Below, piece after piece: positions 1 through 9,772 of a stretch of 64,000 bases of DNA; within the stretch, counting starts at the first letter, position 1, and each line of letters begins with the position of its first letter. This DNA is from Roseovarius sp. A-2 (GTDB lineage: Bacteria; Pseudomonadota; Alphaproteobacteria; Rhodobacterales; Rhodobacteraceae): the NCBI RefSeq assembly GCF_002072155.1, contig NZ_BDIY01000001.1, positions 62,001 through 126,000 of the forward strand. Reading direction: 5' to 3'. The notes below the pieces were generated by a model. It was not told where the DNA came from and ran no database searches. It saw only the letters and a list, made by a program, of their open reading frames with translations. The position numbers and the translations under genes are program-made.

Positions 1-193
1 TCAGAAATCTGTCCAGAGCCTTGGTCCACATGCTACACCTCGCTTTCTGGCACCCGGTTCCAGGGCATCTTTACGGCGTACCAAACTTCTCCTTGTGCCC
101 GTTTGTTCCGGGTAGCCTGCTCGTGTGAAAGGTATTTTTGCGCAATTTCCCTGTTCTGTAAACGGTTTTGCCCGGCCCTGACCCGCCCCGCAC

Positions 194-222
194 TTGACTT
201 TGCCGCCCCGCCAAGGTGTATC
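194..222 (+). promoter_or_regulatory. candidate promoter of aspS
   Basis: A TTGACT hexamer at 194-199 and TGTATC at 217-222 are separated by 17 bases, a housekeeping-sigma arrangement about 50 bases upstream of the aspS start. The -10 match is only moderate. The rest of positions 1-270 shows no gene I can support. Confidence 0.4.
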
Positions 223-270
223 GGCCCGGACCCAAGAGACAGGCCCGCGACCGGGCTCGGAGAGGATAAC

Positions 271-2046
271 ATGCACAGCTATCGCAGCCATTCCTGCGCA
301 GATTTGACGAAAACAGACGTGGGCGAGACCGTGCGCCTTGCAGGCTGGGTGCATCGCATCCGCGATCACGGGGGGGTTCTGTTTATCGACCTGCGCGATC
401 ACTATGGCGTGACACAGGTGCTGTGCGACCCCGACAGCCCGGTTTTCGCCGAGGTGGAGAAACTGCGCAGCGAATTCTGCATCCGAATCGATGGCGCGGT
501 GAAGGCGCGCGACGAAGGTCTGGTGAACCCCAAGATTCCTACCGGCGAGATTGAGGTTTTCATTCGTGACATGGAAATCCTCGGGGCGGCGGGCGAATTG
601 CCTTTGCAGGTGTTCGGCGAGCAGGACTATCCCGAGGAGACGCGTCTGCGCTATCGCTATCTTGACCTGCGGCGCGAGGCGATGCAGCACAACATGACCC
701 TGCGCTCTGACGTCGTGGCCGCGATGCGTCGCCGGATGTGGGATCAGGGCTTTCGCGAGTTTCAGACGCCGATCATCACCGCCTCGTCGCCTGAGGGCGC
801 GCGCGATTTTCTGGTGCCGTCGCGGCAACATCCGGGCAAATTCTACGCCCTGCCGCAGGCACCGCAGCAGTTCAAGCAGTTGATCATGGTCTCGGGCTTC
901 GACAAGTATTTCCAGATCGCGCCCTGCTTTCGCGATGAGGACCCGCGCGCCGACCGTTCGCCCACCGATTTCTACCAGCTTGACCTCGAGATGAGCTTTG
1001 TCGAGCAACAGGACGTGTTCGACACGATCCAGCCGGTCATTCAGGGCGTGTTCGAGGAGTTCGGCGAGGGCGCCACGGTCGACAAGGTCTGGCCGCAAAT
1101 CAGCTATCGCGACGCCGCCCTCTGGTATGGCACCGACAAGCCCGACCTGCGCAACCCGATCAAGATGCAGGATGTCAGCGAGCATTTCCGCGGCTCGGGC
1201 TTTGCGATTTTCGCCAAGCTGCTGGAACAGGACGGCACCGAAATTCGCGCCATCCCCGCGCCCACTGGTGGCAGCCGCAAGTTCTGTGACCGGATGAACG
1301 CCTTTGCCCAGAAAGAAGGGCTGCCGGGGATGGGGTATATCTTCTGGCGCGATCAGGGTGACGGGATGGAAGCCGCAGGCCCGCTGGCCAAGAATATCGG
1401 CCCCGAGCGGACCGAGGCGATCCGTCAGCAGCTTGGGCTTGGCGTGGGCGATGCGGCGTTTTTCCTTGGCGGCAAGCCGCAGGCGTTTGAGCGGGTGGCG
1501 GCCAAGGCGCGCGACGTGATCGGCGAGGAACTGGGCCTCACTGAGCAAAACCGCTTTGCGTTTGCCTGGATCGTCGATTTTCCGATGTACGAGGCGGATG
1601 AAGAAACCGGCAAGGTCGATTTCAGCCACAACCCGTTTTCGATGCCGCAGGGCGGGCGCGCCGCGCTCGACGGCGATCCGCTGGAGGTTCTGGGCTATCA
1701 GTATGACCTTGCCTGCAACGGCTATGAGCTGGTCTCGGGGGCCATTCGGAACCACAGGCCCGAGATCATGTTCAAGGCGTTCGAGCTGGCGGGCTATGGT
1801 GAGGACGAGGTGCGCAAGCGGTTCGGCGGCATGGTCAACGCGTTCCAGTTCGGCGCGCCGCCGCATGGTGGCTGTGCGGCGGGCATCGACCGGATCGTGA
1901 TGCTGCTGGCGGGCACGTCCAACATCCGCGAGGTGATCATGTTCCCAATGAACCAGCGCGCCGAAGACCTGATGATGAACGCCCCCTCGGATCCGACCAG
2001 CGATCAGCTGATGGAACTGGGGCTGCGCGTCATTCCGCAGGACTGA
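271..2046 (+). CDS. aspS: aspartate--tRNA ligase, probably non-discriminating (Asp/Asn)
   Basis: A cytoplasmic class II aminoacyl-tRNA synthetase of 591 residues that charges tRNA with aspartate. It has the N-terminal OB-fold anticodon domain, the bacterial GAD insertion, motif 2 ([10 protein letters not shown]) and motif 3 (GIDRIVMLL). The start is the ATG after AGAGGATAAC; an open frame continues upstream but has no family similarity. His33 (in RDHGG) and Gly83 (in RDEG) match the residue pair linked to relaxed tRNA(Asn) recognition in Pseudomonas AspRS (H31/G83), where discriminating enzymes have Leu/Lys. I infer that it also makes Asp-tRNA(Asn) for a GatCAB amidotransferase, which is not in this window. 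Confidence 0.97.
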   Translation: MHSYRSHSCADLTKTDVGETVRLAGWVHRIRDHGGVLFIDLRDHYGVTQVLCDPDSPVFAEVEKLRSEFCIRIDGAVKARDEGLVNPKIPTGEIEVFIRDMEILGAAGELPLQVFGEQDYPEETRLRYRYLDLRREAMQHNMTLRSDVVAAMRRRMWDQGFREFQTPIITASSPEGARDFLVPSRQHPGKFYALPQAPQQFKQLIMVSGFDKYFQIAPCFRDEDPRADRSPTDFYQLDLEMSFVEQQDVFDTIQPVIQGVFEEFGEGATVDKVWPQISYRDAALWYGTDKPDLRNPIKMQDVSEHFRGSGFAIFAKLLEQDGTEIRAIPAPTGGSRKFCDRMNAFAQKEGLPGMGYIFWRDQGDGMEAAGPLAKNIGPERTEAIRQQLGLGVGDAAFFLGGKPQAFERVAAKARDVIGEELGLTEQNRFAFAWIVDFPMYEADEETGKVDFSHNPFSMPQGGRAALDGDPLEVLGYQYDLACNGYELVSGAIRNHRPEIMFKAFELAGYGEDEVRKRFGGMVNAFQFGAPPHGGCAAGIDRIVMLLAGTSNIREVIMFPMNQRAEDLMMNAPSDPTSDQLMELGLRVIPQD

Positions 2047-2054
2047 CCGCGCTG

Positions 2055-2777
2055 ATGGATCAGAGCCGCCCCCGCGGTCCCAAGCTGGTGGATTGGCGGC
2101 CCCCGCCCGCCCCGGATGGCACGCCGCTGGTCGGTCGCTATGCGCGTCTCGACCGACTCGATGCGGACCGGCACGCGGGCGACCTGCACCGCGCGATGAG
2201 CGGCGATCCGTCGCTCTGGGATTACATGCCCTACGGGCCGTTTTCCTCGGCCTCGCAATACCACCGTTGGGCGCGCGAGGCGGCGGCGGGTGATGATCCG
2301 CTGTTCTATGCGATTACTGATCTCGATGCCGGACAGGTCGGCGGCGTGGCCAGCTATCTGCGGATCAAACCGCAGACGGGCAGCATCGAGGCGGGTCATA
2401 TCAACCTTGCCCCCGCCTTGCAGCGCACCCGCGCCGCGACCGAAGCGATTTACCTGATGATGGATTGGGCCTTTGGCGCGGGCTATCGTCGGTTCGAGTG
2501 GAAATGCGACGCGCTCAACATGCCCTCGCGCCGAGCCGCGCAGCGGTTGGGGCTGAGCTACGAGGGCACGTTCCGGCAGGCCACGGTGGTCAAGGGGCGC
2601 AACCGCGACACCGCATGGTTCGCCGCCATCGACACCGAATGGCCCGCGCTGAAAGAGGCGTTCGGCTTTTGGCTGGATCCCGCAAATTTCGATGCGGATG
2701 GGCGGCAACGCGAGCGTCTCGGCACGCTCACCCGCCTCGTGCGGGTGAGTTCGGACCCGGCGCAGGGCGCAGGCTGA
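2055..2777 (+). CDS. GNAT-family N-acetyltransferase (RimJ/RimL-like)
   Basis: A 240-residue protein of the GNAT fold. The central part carries the acetyl-CoA-binding region of the RimJ/RimL-type branch, and the segment EWKCDALNMPSRRAAQRLG is characteristic of acetyltransferases acting on protein N-termini or small amines. The ATG lies 8 bases after the aspS stop, so it may be co-transcribed with aspS. The acceptor substrate cannot be told from sequence. A shorter acetyltransferase trio occurs elsewhere in this window (57452-59147), but this one is longer and not adjacent to it. Confidence 0.88.
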   Translation: MDQSRPRGPKLVDWRPPPAPDGTPLVGRYARLDRLDADRHAGDLHRAMSGDPSLWDYMPYGPFSSASQYHRWAREAAAGDDPLFYAITDLDAGQVGGVASYLRIKPQTGSIEAGHINLAPALQRTRAATEAIYLMMDWAFGAGYRRFEWKCDALNMPSRRAAQRLGLSYEGTFRQATVVKGRNRDTAWFAAIDTEWPALKEAFGFWLDPANFDADGRQRERLGTLTRLVRVSSDPAQGAG

Positions 2778-2904
2778 CAGCCGCCTCGGCCCTCGTCACG
2801 GTCCTGCGCGATGTCCGGCAGGATCGGGCAGGAACCCGCCGACGACACGTGCTGAATCAGGTGCGCATGCGGCGCGATGATGATATCATCCAATTTGTTC
2901 ACCC

Positions 2905-4308
2905 ATGTCGGAGCGGTTGATGCCTTTCGATCCAGAACGTGCCGAGATACGCTTTGGCTGCGGGCTCTCTGCGCGCCATGCGCCCCCTGCGTCGCCTGCC
3001 GAGATGCTGGCGCGCCTGACTGGCCCGGATGAGGCGGCGCGGCGCTATCCGGTGGGCGGTTTCGATCATGTCCTGACCTTGCAGACCCGCCTGCGTGACA
3101 CCCGCAGAGCAGCGCGCAAGGACGGGTCCGAGGCGGCGTTCGAGCGCGCGCGTGAGACCCGCCGCAGCGCCATTCGCGCCCTGCGCCGCGAGGCGGCCCC
3201 ATGGTATGCGAATGTCCTGCTGCGGCGCGCCGATGGAACCGACGGTTTGCGCGAGCGGCTGGTGCAGTTCTGGGGCGACCACTTCACCGCTGTGGGGCAG
3301 GGCGCGGCCTGGCATTTCGCGGCCATTCCATATGCCGAAGAGGCGATCCGGCCGCATGTGGCGGGGCGGTTTTCCGACTTGTTGCGCGCGGCGGTGACGC
3401 ATCCGCTGATGTTGCGCTATCTCGATCAGGCCGCGTCGGTCGGCCCCGACAGCGTGAAAGCGCGCAACTCCAAACGCCTCAGTGGGCTCAACGAAAATCT
3501 GGCGCGCGAATTGCTCGAACTGCACACGCTCGGGGCGGATGGCCCCTATACGCAGCGCGATGTGCAGGAACTGGCGCGGTTGCTCACCGGGCTGAGTTTC
3601 GACCTGCAAGAGGGGTTCCGGTTTCGTCCGAATCATGCGCAACCCGGGCCGGAAACCGTGCTCGGTCAGAGCTATGGCGGGGCGGGGCGGGCCCGGCTGG
3701 AGGATATCCACGCGCTGCTCGATGAACTAGCCGTGCATCCCGCGACGGCGGCGCATCTGTGCCGAAAGCTGGCGGTGCATTTCGTCGCGGATCGGCCCGA
3801 CCCGCGCCTGATCGAGGCGATGACCACCCGGTATCGCGAAACCGGCGGCGCCCTGACCGAGGTTTATGCGGCGATGCTCGATCATCCCTCGGCCTGGGAT
3901 GTGCCCGTGGGTAATGTCAAACAGCCGATTGATTTCATTGGCTCTGCGCTGCGCGCGCTCGATCCGGGCGCTGCGCTCAGCAAGCATGCCCGCCCGCGCG
4001 AGATGAACGATCTGTTCCTCACGCCGCTGCGCCTGATGGGGCAGACCTGGGGCCAGCCCCTCGGCCCCGATGGCTGGCCCGAGGCGGACGAGGACTGGAT
4101 CACGCCGCAGCGTCTGGCGGCACGGCTCAACTGGGCGATGCAGGCGCCGGTGCTGTTCTTGCCGACGCTGCCCGATCCGCGCGATCTGGCGCGCGTAGCC
4201 TTTGGCCGGACGCTGCCGCCCCGCGTAGCCTTTGCCGCGCGCGCTGCGGAAACCCGCGCCGAAGGGGTGGGGCTCGTGCTGGCCTCCGCCGCCTTCCAGC
4301 GCATGTGA
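2905..4308 (+). CDS. DUF1800 family protein
   Basis: A 467-residue DUF1800 protein recognised by NSKRLSGLNENLARELLELHT-type sequence around residues 190-210 (only part quoted: ENLARELLELHTLG) and the following RDVQELARLLTG. The family is widespread in marine bacteria, its biochemical function is unknown, and it is nearly always beside a DUF1501 gene, as here (13 bases to the next start). No clear signal peptide is visible. The ATG at 2920 has a better spaced GGAG ribosome-binding site and may be the true start (462 residues). I infer that it works with the exported DUF1501 partner. Confidence 0.85.
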   Translation: MSERLMPFDPERAEIRFGCGLSARHAPPASPAEMLARLTGPDEAARRYPVGGFDHVLTLQTRLRDTRRAARKDGSEAAFERARETRRSAIRALRREAAPWYANVLLRRADGTDGLRERLVQFWGDHFTAVGQGAAWHFAAIPYAEEAIRPHVAGRFSDLLRAAVTHPLMLRYLDQAASVGPDSVKARNSKRLSGLNENLARELLELHTLGADGPYTQRDVQELARLLTGLSFDLQEGFRFRPNHAQPGPETVLGQSYGGAGRARLEDIHALLDELAVHPATAAHLCRKLAVHFVADRPDPRLIEAMTTRYRETGGALTEVYAAMLDHPSAWDVPVGNVKQPIDFIGSALRALDPGAALSKHARPREMNDLFLTPLRLMGQTWGQPLGPDGWPEADEDWITPQRLAARLNWAMQAPVLFLPTLPDPRDLARVAFGRTLPPRVAFAARAAETRAEGVGLVLASAAFQRM

Positions 4309-4321
4309 CAGGAGATTCACG

Positions 4322-5563
4322 ATGTCCGCCGCCCCGCTTTCCCGCCGCCGCTTCCTGACCCGCGCCACGGCCCTGGGCTGCTCGTTGGCGGCCAGCCCGT
4401 TGGTCACGCCGGTAACCATGGCAAGCGCGCCCTGGGACAACCGCCTCGTGGTGATCATCCTGCGCGGCGGCATGGACGGGCTCGACGTGGTGCAACCGCT
4501 TGGCGCGCCGGAGTTCCGCCAGCTGCGCGCCGGCATGGACCCGGGCCAGACCGCCGATGCGCCCGCGCCGCAGGATCTCGACGGATTTTTCGCACTGCAT
4601 CAGGGGCTTGCCGATCTCATGCCGTTCTGGCACCGGGGCGAATTGGGCTTCGTGCATGCCGTCTCGACGCCCTATCGCGACAAGCGCAGCCATTTCGAGG
4701 GACAGGATATTCTCGAGGCGGGCACCGGTCCGGACGATCCGCGCGGTATTCGTGACGGCTGGCTCAACCGCCTGCTGCAACACGTGCCGGGCATCGAGGC
4801 GGAAACCGCCTTTGCCATCGGGCGCTCGGACATGCTGCTCACGCGCGGGCCCGCACCGGTCGCCAACTGGTCGCCCGATGCCGCCTTTACGCTCAGCCCG
4901 CAGGCGCGCCTGCTGCTCGAAGAGGTGATGCATGATGACCCGCTGTTCCGCGATACCATGCTAGAGGCGATGGCGCTCTCGGATGGGTCCATGCCGGCAT
5001 CTGGCAGCGCGATGCCCGACGTCGGCATGGGCGACATGCGCCAGAGCATGCAGACCGCGCGGCAGAGCGGCGGGACCGCCGATATCGCCCGCTTCGCCGC
5101 CGACAAGCTGCGCGGCGACACGCGCATTGCGGCCTTCTCGCTCAACGGGTTCGACACGCATGCCCGCCAGATCAACACCCTGCCGCGCGCGCTCTCGGAT
5201 TTGCAGACCGCGATCCTGACCCTGCGCGAGGGACTGGGTGCGATCTGGGACAGGACGACGGTGGTCGCGATGACGGAATTCGGTCGCACCGCGCGGCTCA
5301 ACGGTACGCGCGGCACCGATCACGGCACCGGTGGCGCGATGCTGCTTGCGGGTGGTGCGTTGAGGGGCGGACGGGTGATTGGCGATTGGCCGGGGCTCTC
5401 GGAGGCCGATCTCTACGAGCGTCGCGATCTACGCCCGACCCGCGATGTGCGCGCGCATGCCGCCTGGATCATGCGGCAGTCCTTCGGTCTGGAACGTGCA
5501 ACGCTGCAGGACGCGGTGTTTCCCGGGGTCGACATGGGGCCCGATCCGCGCTTGCTGCTCTGA
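4322..5563 (+). CDS. DUF1501 family protein, Tat-exported
   Basis: A 413-residue DUF1501 protein, distantly related to the alkaline phosphatase/sulfatase superfamily. The N-terminus SRRRFLTRATALGCSLAAS is a twin-arginine signal, placing the mature protein in the periplasm or outside. Family signatures are visible: ILRGGMDGLDVVQPLG near residue 40, HFEGQD near 125 and EFGRTARLNGTRGTDHG near 320. The start ATG follows ACAGGAGATTCACG, a strong ribosome-binding site, and lies 13 bases after the DUF1800 stop. Its enzymatic role is unknown. An upstream in-frame extension into the DUF1800 gene has no Tat logic and is rejected. Confidence 0.88.
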   Translation: MSAAPLSRRRFLTRATALGCSLAASPLVTPVTMASAPWDNRLVVIILRGGMDGLDVVQPLGAPEFRQLRAGMDPGQTADAPAPQDLDGFFALHQGLADLMPFWHRGELGFVHAVSTPYRDKRSHFEGQDILEAGTGPDDPRGIRDGWLNRLLQHVPGIEAETAFAIGRSDMLLTRGPAPVANWSPDAAFTLSPQARLLLEEVMHDDPLFRDTMLEAMALSDGSMPASGSAMPDVGMGDMRQSMQTARQSGGTADIARFAADKLRGDTRIAAFSLNGFDTHARQINTLPRALSDLQTAILTLREGLGAIWDRTTVVAMTEFGRTARLNGTRGTDHGTGGAMLLAGGALRGGRVIGDWPGLSEADLYERRDLRPTRDVRAHAAWIMRQSFGLERATLQDAVFPGVDMGPDPRLLL

Positions 5564-5578
5564 GCGGGCGGCGGGCTG

Positions 5579-6259
5579 TCAGCCCTTTGCAAATGCCACG
5601 ATGGCGGTGGTCAGACAGTCGAGGCTGTCGGTCTGCGGCACAGCATCGGGCAGGGCGGCGGTCATCAGCGACAATTCGGTGCAGGCGACCAGCAGGTGAT
5701 CGGCCCCTTGACCGACAAGCGTCCCGGCCTCTGCCGTCAGGCGCGGGCCAAGCTTGGCGATGCCCTGACCGGCCTTGACCGCGCGGATGATGTCTAGAAG
5801 GTCGCCATCGTCGGACAGGAAGACCGGCGTCAGACCATGCGCCGCGAAGGGCGCGTCAAACACCCCCGCGAGCCGTGTCGCCGGCGAGGCGAGCATCCCC
5901 ACCCGCCGCGCGCCCTGCGCGGCGAGCGAGGCCGCCGTAAGATCCAGCATATTCAGAAACGGCAGAGGCGTCGCCCCTGCCACCGCAGGCGCATAGTGAT
6001 GCGCGGTGTTGCAGGGCATGGCCAGCGCCTGCGCACCCGCCGCATGCAGATCGCGCGCCATGCGCGCCAGTGTCGGGCCGGGGTCTTCGCCGGTGCCCTC
6101 GATCAGCGCCTTGATCCGGCTCGGGACCTGCGGGTTTTGATGCACGATCAGTGGCACGTGATCGGCGTCGTCGCGCGCGGGCACCGCCGCCATGACCTTT
6201 TGCATCAACAGAATGGTGGCCTCGGGGCCCATGCCCCCCAGAATGCCCACGGTTTTCAT
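5579..6259 (-). CDS. aspartate/glutamate racemase family protein
   Basis: A 226-residue protein of the cofactor-independent Asp/Glu/hydantoin racemase superfamily. Two catalytic Cys sit in the expected contexts, AMPCNTAHHY (first half) and VACTELSLM (second half), and the N-terminus VGILGGMGPEATILL is typical. These enzymes interconvert amino-acid or related enantiomers by Cys/Cys acid-base chemistry. It lies 9 bases downstream of a HisD-family dehydrogenase on the same strand, so the two probably act on one pathway, but the substrate is not evident. It converges with the DUF1501 gene, leaving 15 bases. Confidence 0.88.
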   Translation of the reverse strand: MKTVGILGGMGPEATILLMQKVMAAVPARDDADHVPLIVHQNPQVPSRIKALIEGTGEDPGPTLARMARDLHAAGAQALAMPCNTAHHYAPAVAGATPLPFLNMLDLTAASLAAQGARRVGMLASPATRLAGVFDAPFAAHGLTPVFLSDDGDLLDIIRAVKAGQGIAKLGPRLTAEAGTLVGQGADHLLVACTELSLMTAALPDAVPQTDSLDCLTTAIVAFAKG

Positions 6260-6268
6260 GCGGTCGTC

Positions 6269-7564
6269 TTACCCCGTCGATTGCGCGGCACCGGGAACCG
6301 GGCCGAGGCGGATATCTGCGCTGCGGGCATGCCCCTCCATCCGTTCCGCGCGGCTGAGATTGGCGGTGACGCGTGCCAGATCGGGCAGCGCGTGCTCGTC
6401 CACCTCCTGCCAGGTAACGGTCTTGAGGAACTTGTGCACCGACAGCCCCCCTGTGTAGCGCGCCGCCCCCGAGGTGGGCAAGACATGGTTAGGGCCGGCC
6501 GCCTTGTCGCCGAAGGCGACGGTGGTGTTTTCACCCAGGAAGAGCGAGCCATAGGCACGCAGCCGGGTGCGCCACCACGGCAGGTCGCGGGCCTGCACAT
6601 GCAGATGCTCCGGGGCCTTGTCGTCAGCGTAGCACGCCATCTCTTCGGCGCTGTCGCAGAGCACCACCTCGGCCAGATCGCGCCAGGCGGCGGCTGCGGC
6701 ACTGCGATTTGGCTCGGGCAGGGCAGCGATCAGGGCAGGCACGCGTGCGATCACCGCCTCAGCCAAGGGCTTGTGCGTGGTGGCCAGCCAGACCGGCGAA
6801 TTGGCCCCGTGTTCGGCCTGCCCCACCAGATCGGCGGCAACTGTGTCGGGACAGGCCGTGTCATCGGCAAGGATCAGGCTGTCGGTCGGCCCTGCAAACA
6901 TGTCGATCCCGATGGGTCCGAATAGTTGCCGCTTGGCCTCGGCCACATAGGCATTGCCGGGGCCTACAAGGATATCGGCGGGCGGCGCGCCAAATAGGCC
7001 AAACCCCATCGCCGCGATGCCCTGTACGCCGCCGATGGTCAGGATGCGCGTGGCCCCCGCCAGATCCATCGCAAACAGCATCGCGTCGGGAATGGGGCCG
7101 TGGCCGCAGGGCGGCGAACAGGCGGTGATGTCGGGCACGCCCGCCTCGCGCGCCGTGGCAATCGACATCAGCGCCGAGGCGATATGGCTATAGCGCCCTC
7201 CCGGCACGTAACAGCCCGCCGCCCCAAGCGGGATCTGGCGCTGACCGGCGCGTAGCCCGGGGCGCAGCTCGATCTCCATGTCCTGCGCCGTGGCGCGCTG
7301 TGCGGCGGCAAAGCGCGAGATATTGTCATGCGCCCAGACGATATCGTCGCGCAGGGCTTGCGGCACACGCGCACGGGCTGCCTCGATCTCGGCCCGGGGC
7401 ACAGTGATCTCCCCTTTCCAGCCATCCAGTTGCCGCGCATATTCCAGCGCCACCTGCGCACCGCTCGTCCGCAGCCGTGCCAGCATGATCTGCACGGTAT
7501 CGGCTACGTCACGGGCGGTTGCGGGCGGCTCTCCGGGGGCGGTCTTGAGATGGATCATGGGCAT
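6269..7564 (-). CDS. histidinol dehydrogenase family protein (HisD paralogue, possibly HpsN-like)
   Basis: A 431-residue HisD-superfamily NAD+-dependent dehydrogenase. Zinc and catalytic positions seen in HisD are present: GQAEHG, APEHLHVQ, GDKAAGPNHVLPT and the C-terminal MEGHARSA. No other his gene is adjacent and the sequence departs from true HisD (for example GDKAAGPNH where HisD usually has GDYASGTNH). Such paralogues in roseobacters include HpsN, which oxidises (R)-2,3-dihydroxypropane-1-sulfonate. Pairing with a racemase-like gene 9 bases downstream fits catabolism of a chiral hydroxy or amino compound, but the substrate is inferred only. GGAG precedes the chosen ATG. Confidence 0.82.
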   Translation of the reverse strand: MPMIHLKTAPGEPPATARDVADTVQIMLARLRTSGAQVALEYARQLDGWKGEITVPRAEIEAARARVPQALRDDIVWAHDNISRFAAAQRATAQDMEIELRPGLRAGQRQIPLGAAGCYVPGGRYSHIASALMSIATAREAGVPDITACSPPCGHGPIPDAMLFAMDLAGATRILTIGGVQGIAAMGFGLFGAPPADILVGPGNAYVAEAKRQLFGPIGIDMFAGPTDSLILADDTACPDTVAADLVGQAEHGANSPVWLATTHKPLAEAVIARVPALIAALPEPNRSAAAAAWRDLAEVVLCDSAEEMACYADDKAPEHLHVQARDLPWWRTRLRAYGSLFLGENTTVAFGDKAAGPNHVLPTSGAARYTGGLSVHKFLKTVTWQEVDEHALPDLARVTANLSRAERMEGHARSADIRLGPVPGAAQSTG

Positions 7565-7664
7565 GGCACGGGTCTCCTTCCCATCTAGGGATGGGGTGCG
7601 GGGCGTCCGTGGGCAAGCGAATTGCCGTAGAGGTGATCGGGTTTTTCCAGCCGCTTAAAGGCGT

Positions 7665-7681
7665 TTTCGGAATTTCCGAAA
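7665..7681. promoter_or_regulatory. perfect palindrome upstream of the HisD-like gene
   Basis: TTTCGGAATTTCCGAAA has 8-base arms around one central T. It sits between the metG stop (7690) and the start of the HisD-like gene (7564, minus strand), about 100 bases upstream of that start. It looks like an operator for a dimeric regulator rather than a terminator, because no T-run follows on either strand. Confidence 0.4.
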
Positions 7682-7689
7682 GGATTGGT

Positions 7690-9402
7690 CTAGTCCCGCG
7701 CGCCCGAGAACCGCGCCTGCCAGTCTTCGCGCTGATCATCGGTGATCTTGGAAAACAGCACCTCGGGCACGTCGAAGGCGTGGCCGGGGGCGAGGGCGTC
7801 AAGCCCGCCCGGCACGTCATCGGGCCAGGAGGTGTCATCGGTCCGCATTGCCGCCAGCATCGCGGCGGCGGCGTCGGGGATGAAGGGGCTAGAGAGCACC
7901 GCGTAGAGGCGGATGAGGTTGAGCGCCAGGCGGATCTGCATCGCGGCCCGCTCGGGGTCCTCCTTGAAAGTGGACCAGGGGGCGGCCTCTTGCAGATATT
8001 CGTTACCATCGACCCAGATCGCGCGCAGCGCGGCGGCTGATTTCCGGACCTCCATCGCCTGCATATGGTGTTCATATTCGCGAATGCGGGTCGTCAGGCG
8101 CTCAAGCAAAGCCTCTTCCTGCGCGCCGTAGGTCCCGCCCGTCGGCACCTCTTCGCCGAATTTCGAACGGCAAAACTTGGTCACGCGGGAGACGAAATTG
8201 CCCAATACGTCGGCCAGATCCTTGTTCACCGAGGCCTGGAAATTGTCCCATGTAAACTCGGCGTCCGAGCTTTCGGGCGCGTGGCTCAGCAGCCACCAGC
8301 GCCAGTAATCGGCAGGCAGGATTTCCAGCGCTTGGTCCATGAACACGCCGCGCCCGCGCGAGGTGCTGAACTGGCCGCCGTCGTAATTGAGGTAGTTGAA
8401 GGATTTCATGTAATCCACCAGCTTCCACGGCTCGCGCGATCCCAGGATCGTGGCGGGAAAGCTGAGCGCGTGGAAGGGCACGTTGTCCTTTCCCATGAAC
8501 TGGGTGTAGGTGACATCACTTGCCCCCTTGTCGGTGCGCCACCAGCGTTGCCAATCGCTGCCTTTGCCCGCGTCGACCCATTCCTTCGCGCAGGCGATGT
8601 ATTCGATGGGGGCGTCGAACCAGACATAGAACACCTTGCCTTCCATGCCGGGCCAGTCCTCGTCACCGCGCTTGACCGGGATGCCCCAGTCAAGATCTCG
8701 GGTGATGCCGCGATCCCGCAGCCCGTCGCCGTCATTGAGCCATTTCTTGGCGATCGAGGTGGTGAGAATCGGCCAGTCGGTCTTGCTGTCGATCCACGCC
8801 TCCAGCTCGTCCTTCATCTGCGACTGGCAGAGATAGAGATGCTTGGTCTCGCGCATCTCCAGATCGGTCGCACCCGAGATGACCGAGCGGGGCTCGATCA
8901 GGTCGACCGGGTCGAGCTGCTTGGTGCAGTTGTCGCATTGATCGCCGCGCGCCGAGTCAAAGCCGCAATTCGGGCAGGTGCCCTCGATGTAGCGGTCGGG
9001 CAGGTAGCGCCCGTCGGTGGGCGAATACATCTGCGTCTCTGACACCTCGCGGATCAACCCCTGCTCGTATAGACGCTTGGCGAAATGCTGGGTCAGCCGG
9101 TGGTTCTGTGGGCTGGAGGAGCGCCCGAAATGGTCAAAGCTCAGGCGAAAGCCGTCGGAGAGACGCTTTTGCACCTGCCACATCTCGGCGCAATAGTCCG
9201 CTACCGGCTGGCCCGCCTTGGCGGCGGCCAGTTCGGCGGGGGTGCCGTGCTCGTCGGTGGCGCAGAGAAACAGAACCTCGTCGCCTCGCGCGCGACAATA
9301 GCGGGCGAAAAGGTCGGCGGGAAGCTGGCTGCCCACCAGATTGCCGAGGTGCTTGATCCCGTTGATATAGGGGATCGCCGAGGTGATCAGATGACGTGCC
9401 AT
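7690..9402 (-). CDS. metG: methionine--tRNA ligase
   Basis: A 570-residue class I methionyl-tRNA synthetase (cytoplasmic). Visible are the HIGH-type motif as KHLGN near residue 20, a zinc knuckle CPNCG..CDNC around residues 140-160, and the [14 protein letters not shown] helix. The KMSKS signature is QFSTSRG, so the second Lys is Thr. The start is the ATG of [15 protein letters not shown]; the frame stays open further upstream without similarity. No C-terminal tRNA-binding (Trbp111-like) extension is present. The gene is transcribed toward the HisD-like gene, with a 125-base gap between them. Confidence 0.96.
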   Translation of the reverse strand: MARHLITSAIPYINGIKHLGNLVGSQLPADLFARYCRARGDEVLFLCATDEHGTPAELAAAKAGQPVADYCAEMWQVQKRLSDGFRLSFDHFGRSSSPQNHRLTQHFAKRLYEQGLIREVSETQMYSPTDGRYLPDRYIEGTCPNCGFDSARGDQCDNCTKQLDPVDLIEPRSVISGATDLEMRETKHLYLCQSQMKDELEAWIDSKTDWPILTTSIAKKWLNDGDGLRDRGITRDLDWGIPVKRGDEDWPGMEGKVFYVWFDAPIEYIACAKEWVDAGKGSDWQRWWRTDKGASDVTYTQFMGKDNVPFHALSFPATILGSREPWKLVDYMKSFNYLNYDGGQFSTSRGRGVFMDQALEILPADYWRWWLLSHAPESSDAEFTWDNFQASVNKDLADVLGNFVSRVTKFCRSKFGEEVPTGGTYGAQEEALLERLTTRIREYEHHMQAMEVRKSAAALRAIWVDGNEYLQEAAPWSTFKEDPERAAMQIRLALNLIRLYAVLSSPFIPDAAAAMLAAMRTDDTSWPDDVPGGLDALAPGHAFDVPEVLFSKITDDQREDWQARFSGARD

Positions 9403-9772
9403 CGGGTATGTCTGCCTTTGCCGGGTCGCTTTGATTGCCCTCGCGTTTACCTGTCTCGCGCCCAAAGGGCCAGAGGGCGCGCAGGGCGCTGTCGCAATAT
9501 TGCACAGTTCGGCGATTTCAGTCGCCGGGACGGGTGAAACCGGTTTGACGCGCGCGTCCCCTCGGTGCCAGCCGCGCTGACATGCGAGCGGCGCGCGCCC
9601 GAGATGCCCCGCCAGGTCGGGCATGTGCGGGTCTTTGCGGCATTGGGCGCGTTCCTGTCGGCGGGTTGGATTGGTCTGTTGTTGCCATTGACCGCTATGG
9701 CCATGCGCGGCTTACGGCTGCGACCGTGCCGGGCCAACCACGCCCTCTCTTTCATCCGCTGGAAATGCGCCG
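9403..9772. other. 370-base stretch without a supported gene
   Basis: This region lies upstream of metG and downstream of the DUF6505 gene. Short open frames exist on both strands, but their compositions (Arg/Ala/Pro-rich) look like frame shadows of GC-rich DNA and I recognise no family. I see no strong hairpin or repeat. It presumably carries the metG promoter on the minus strand. Confidence 0.4.

Noticed and set aside
1-1866. Minus-strand open frame of 621 codons at the left edge
   Set aside because: It is antisense to aspS, with no recognisable domain.
6269-7564. Assignment as biosynthetic hisD
   Set aside because: No his genes are nearby, and signature residues differ from true HisD, so only the family is assigned.
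9447-9755. Open frame of 102 codons on the minus strand upstream of metG
   Set aside because: Arg/Ala/Pro-rich, no ribosome-binding site and no family resemblance.
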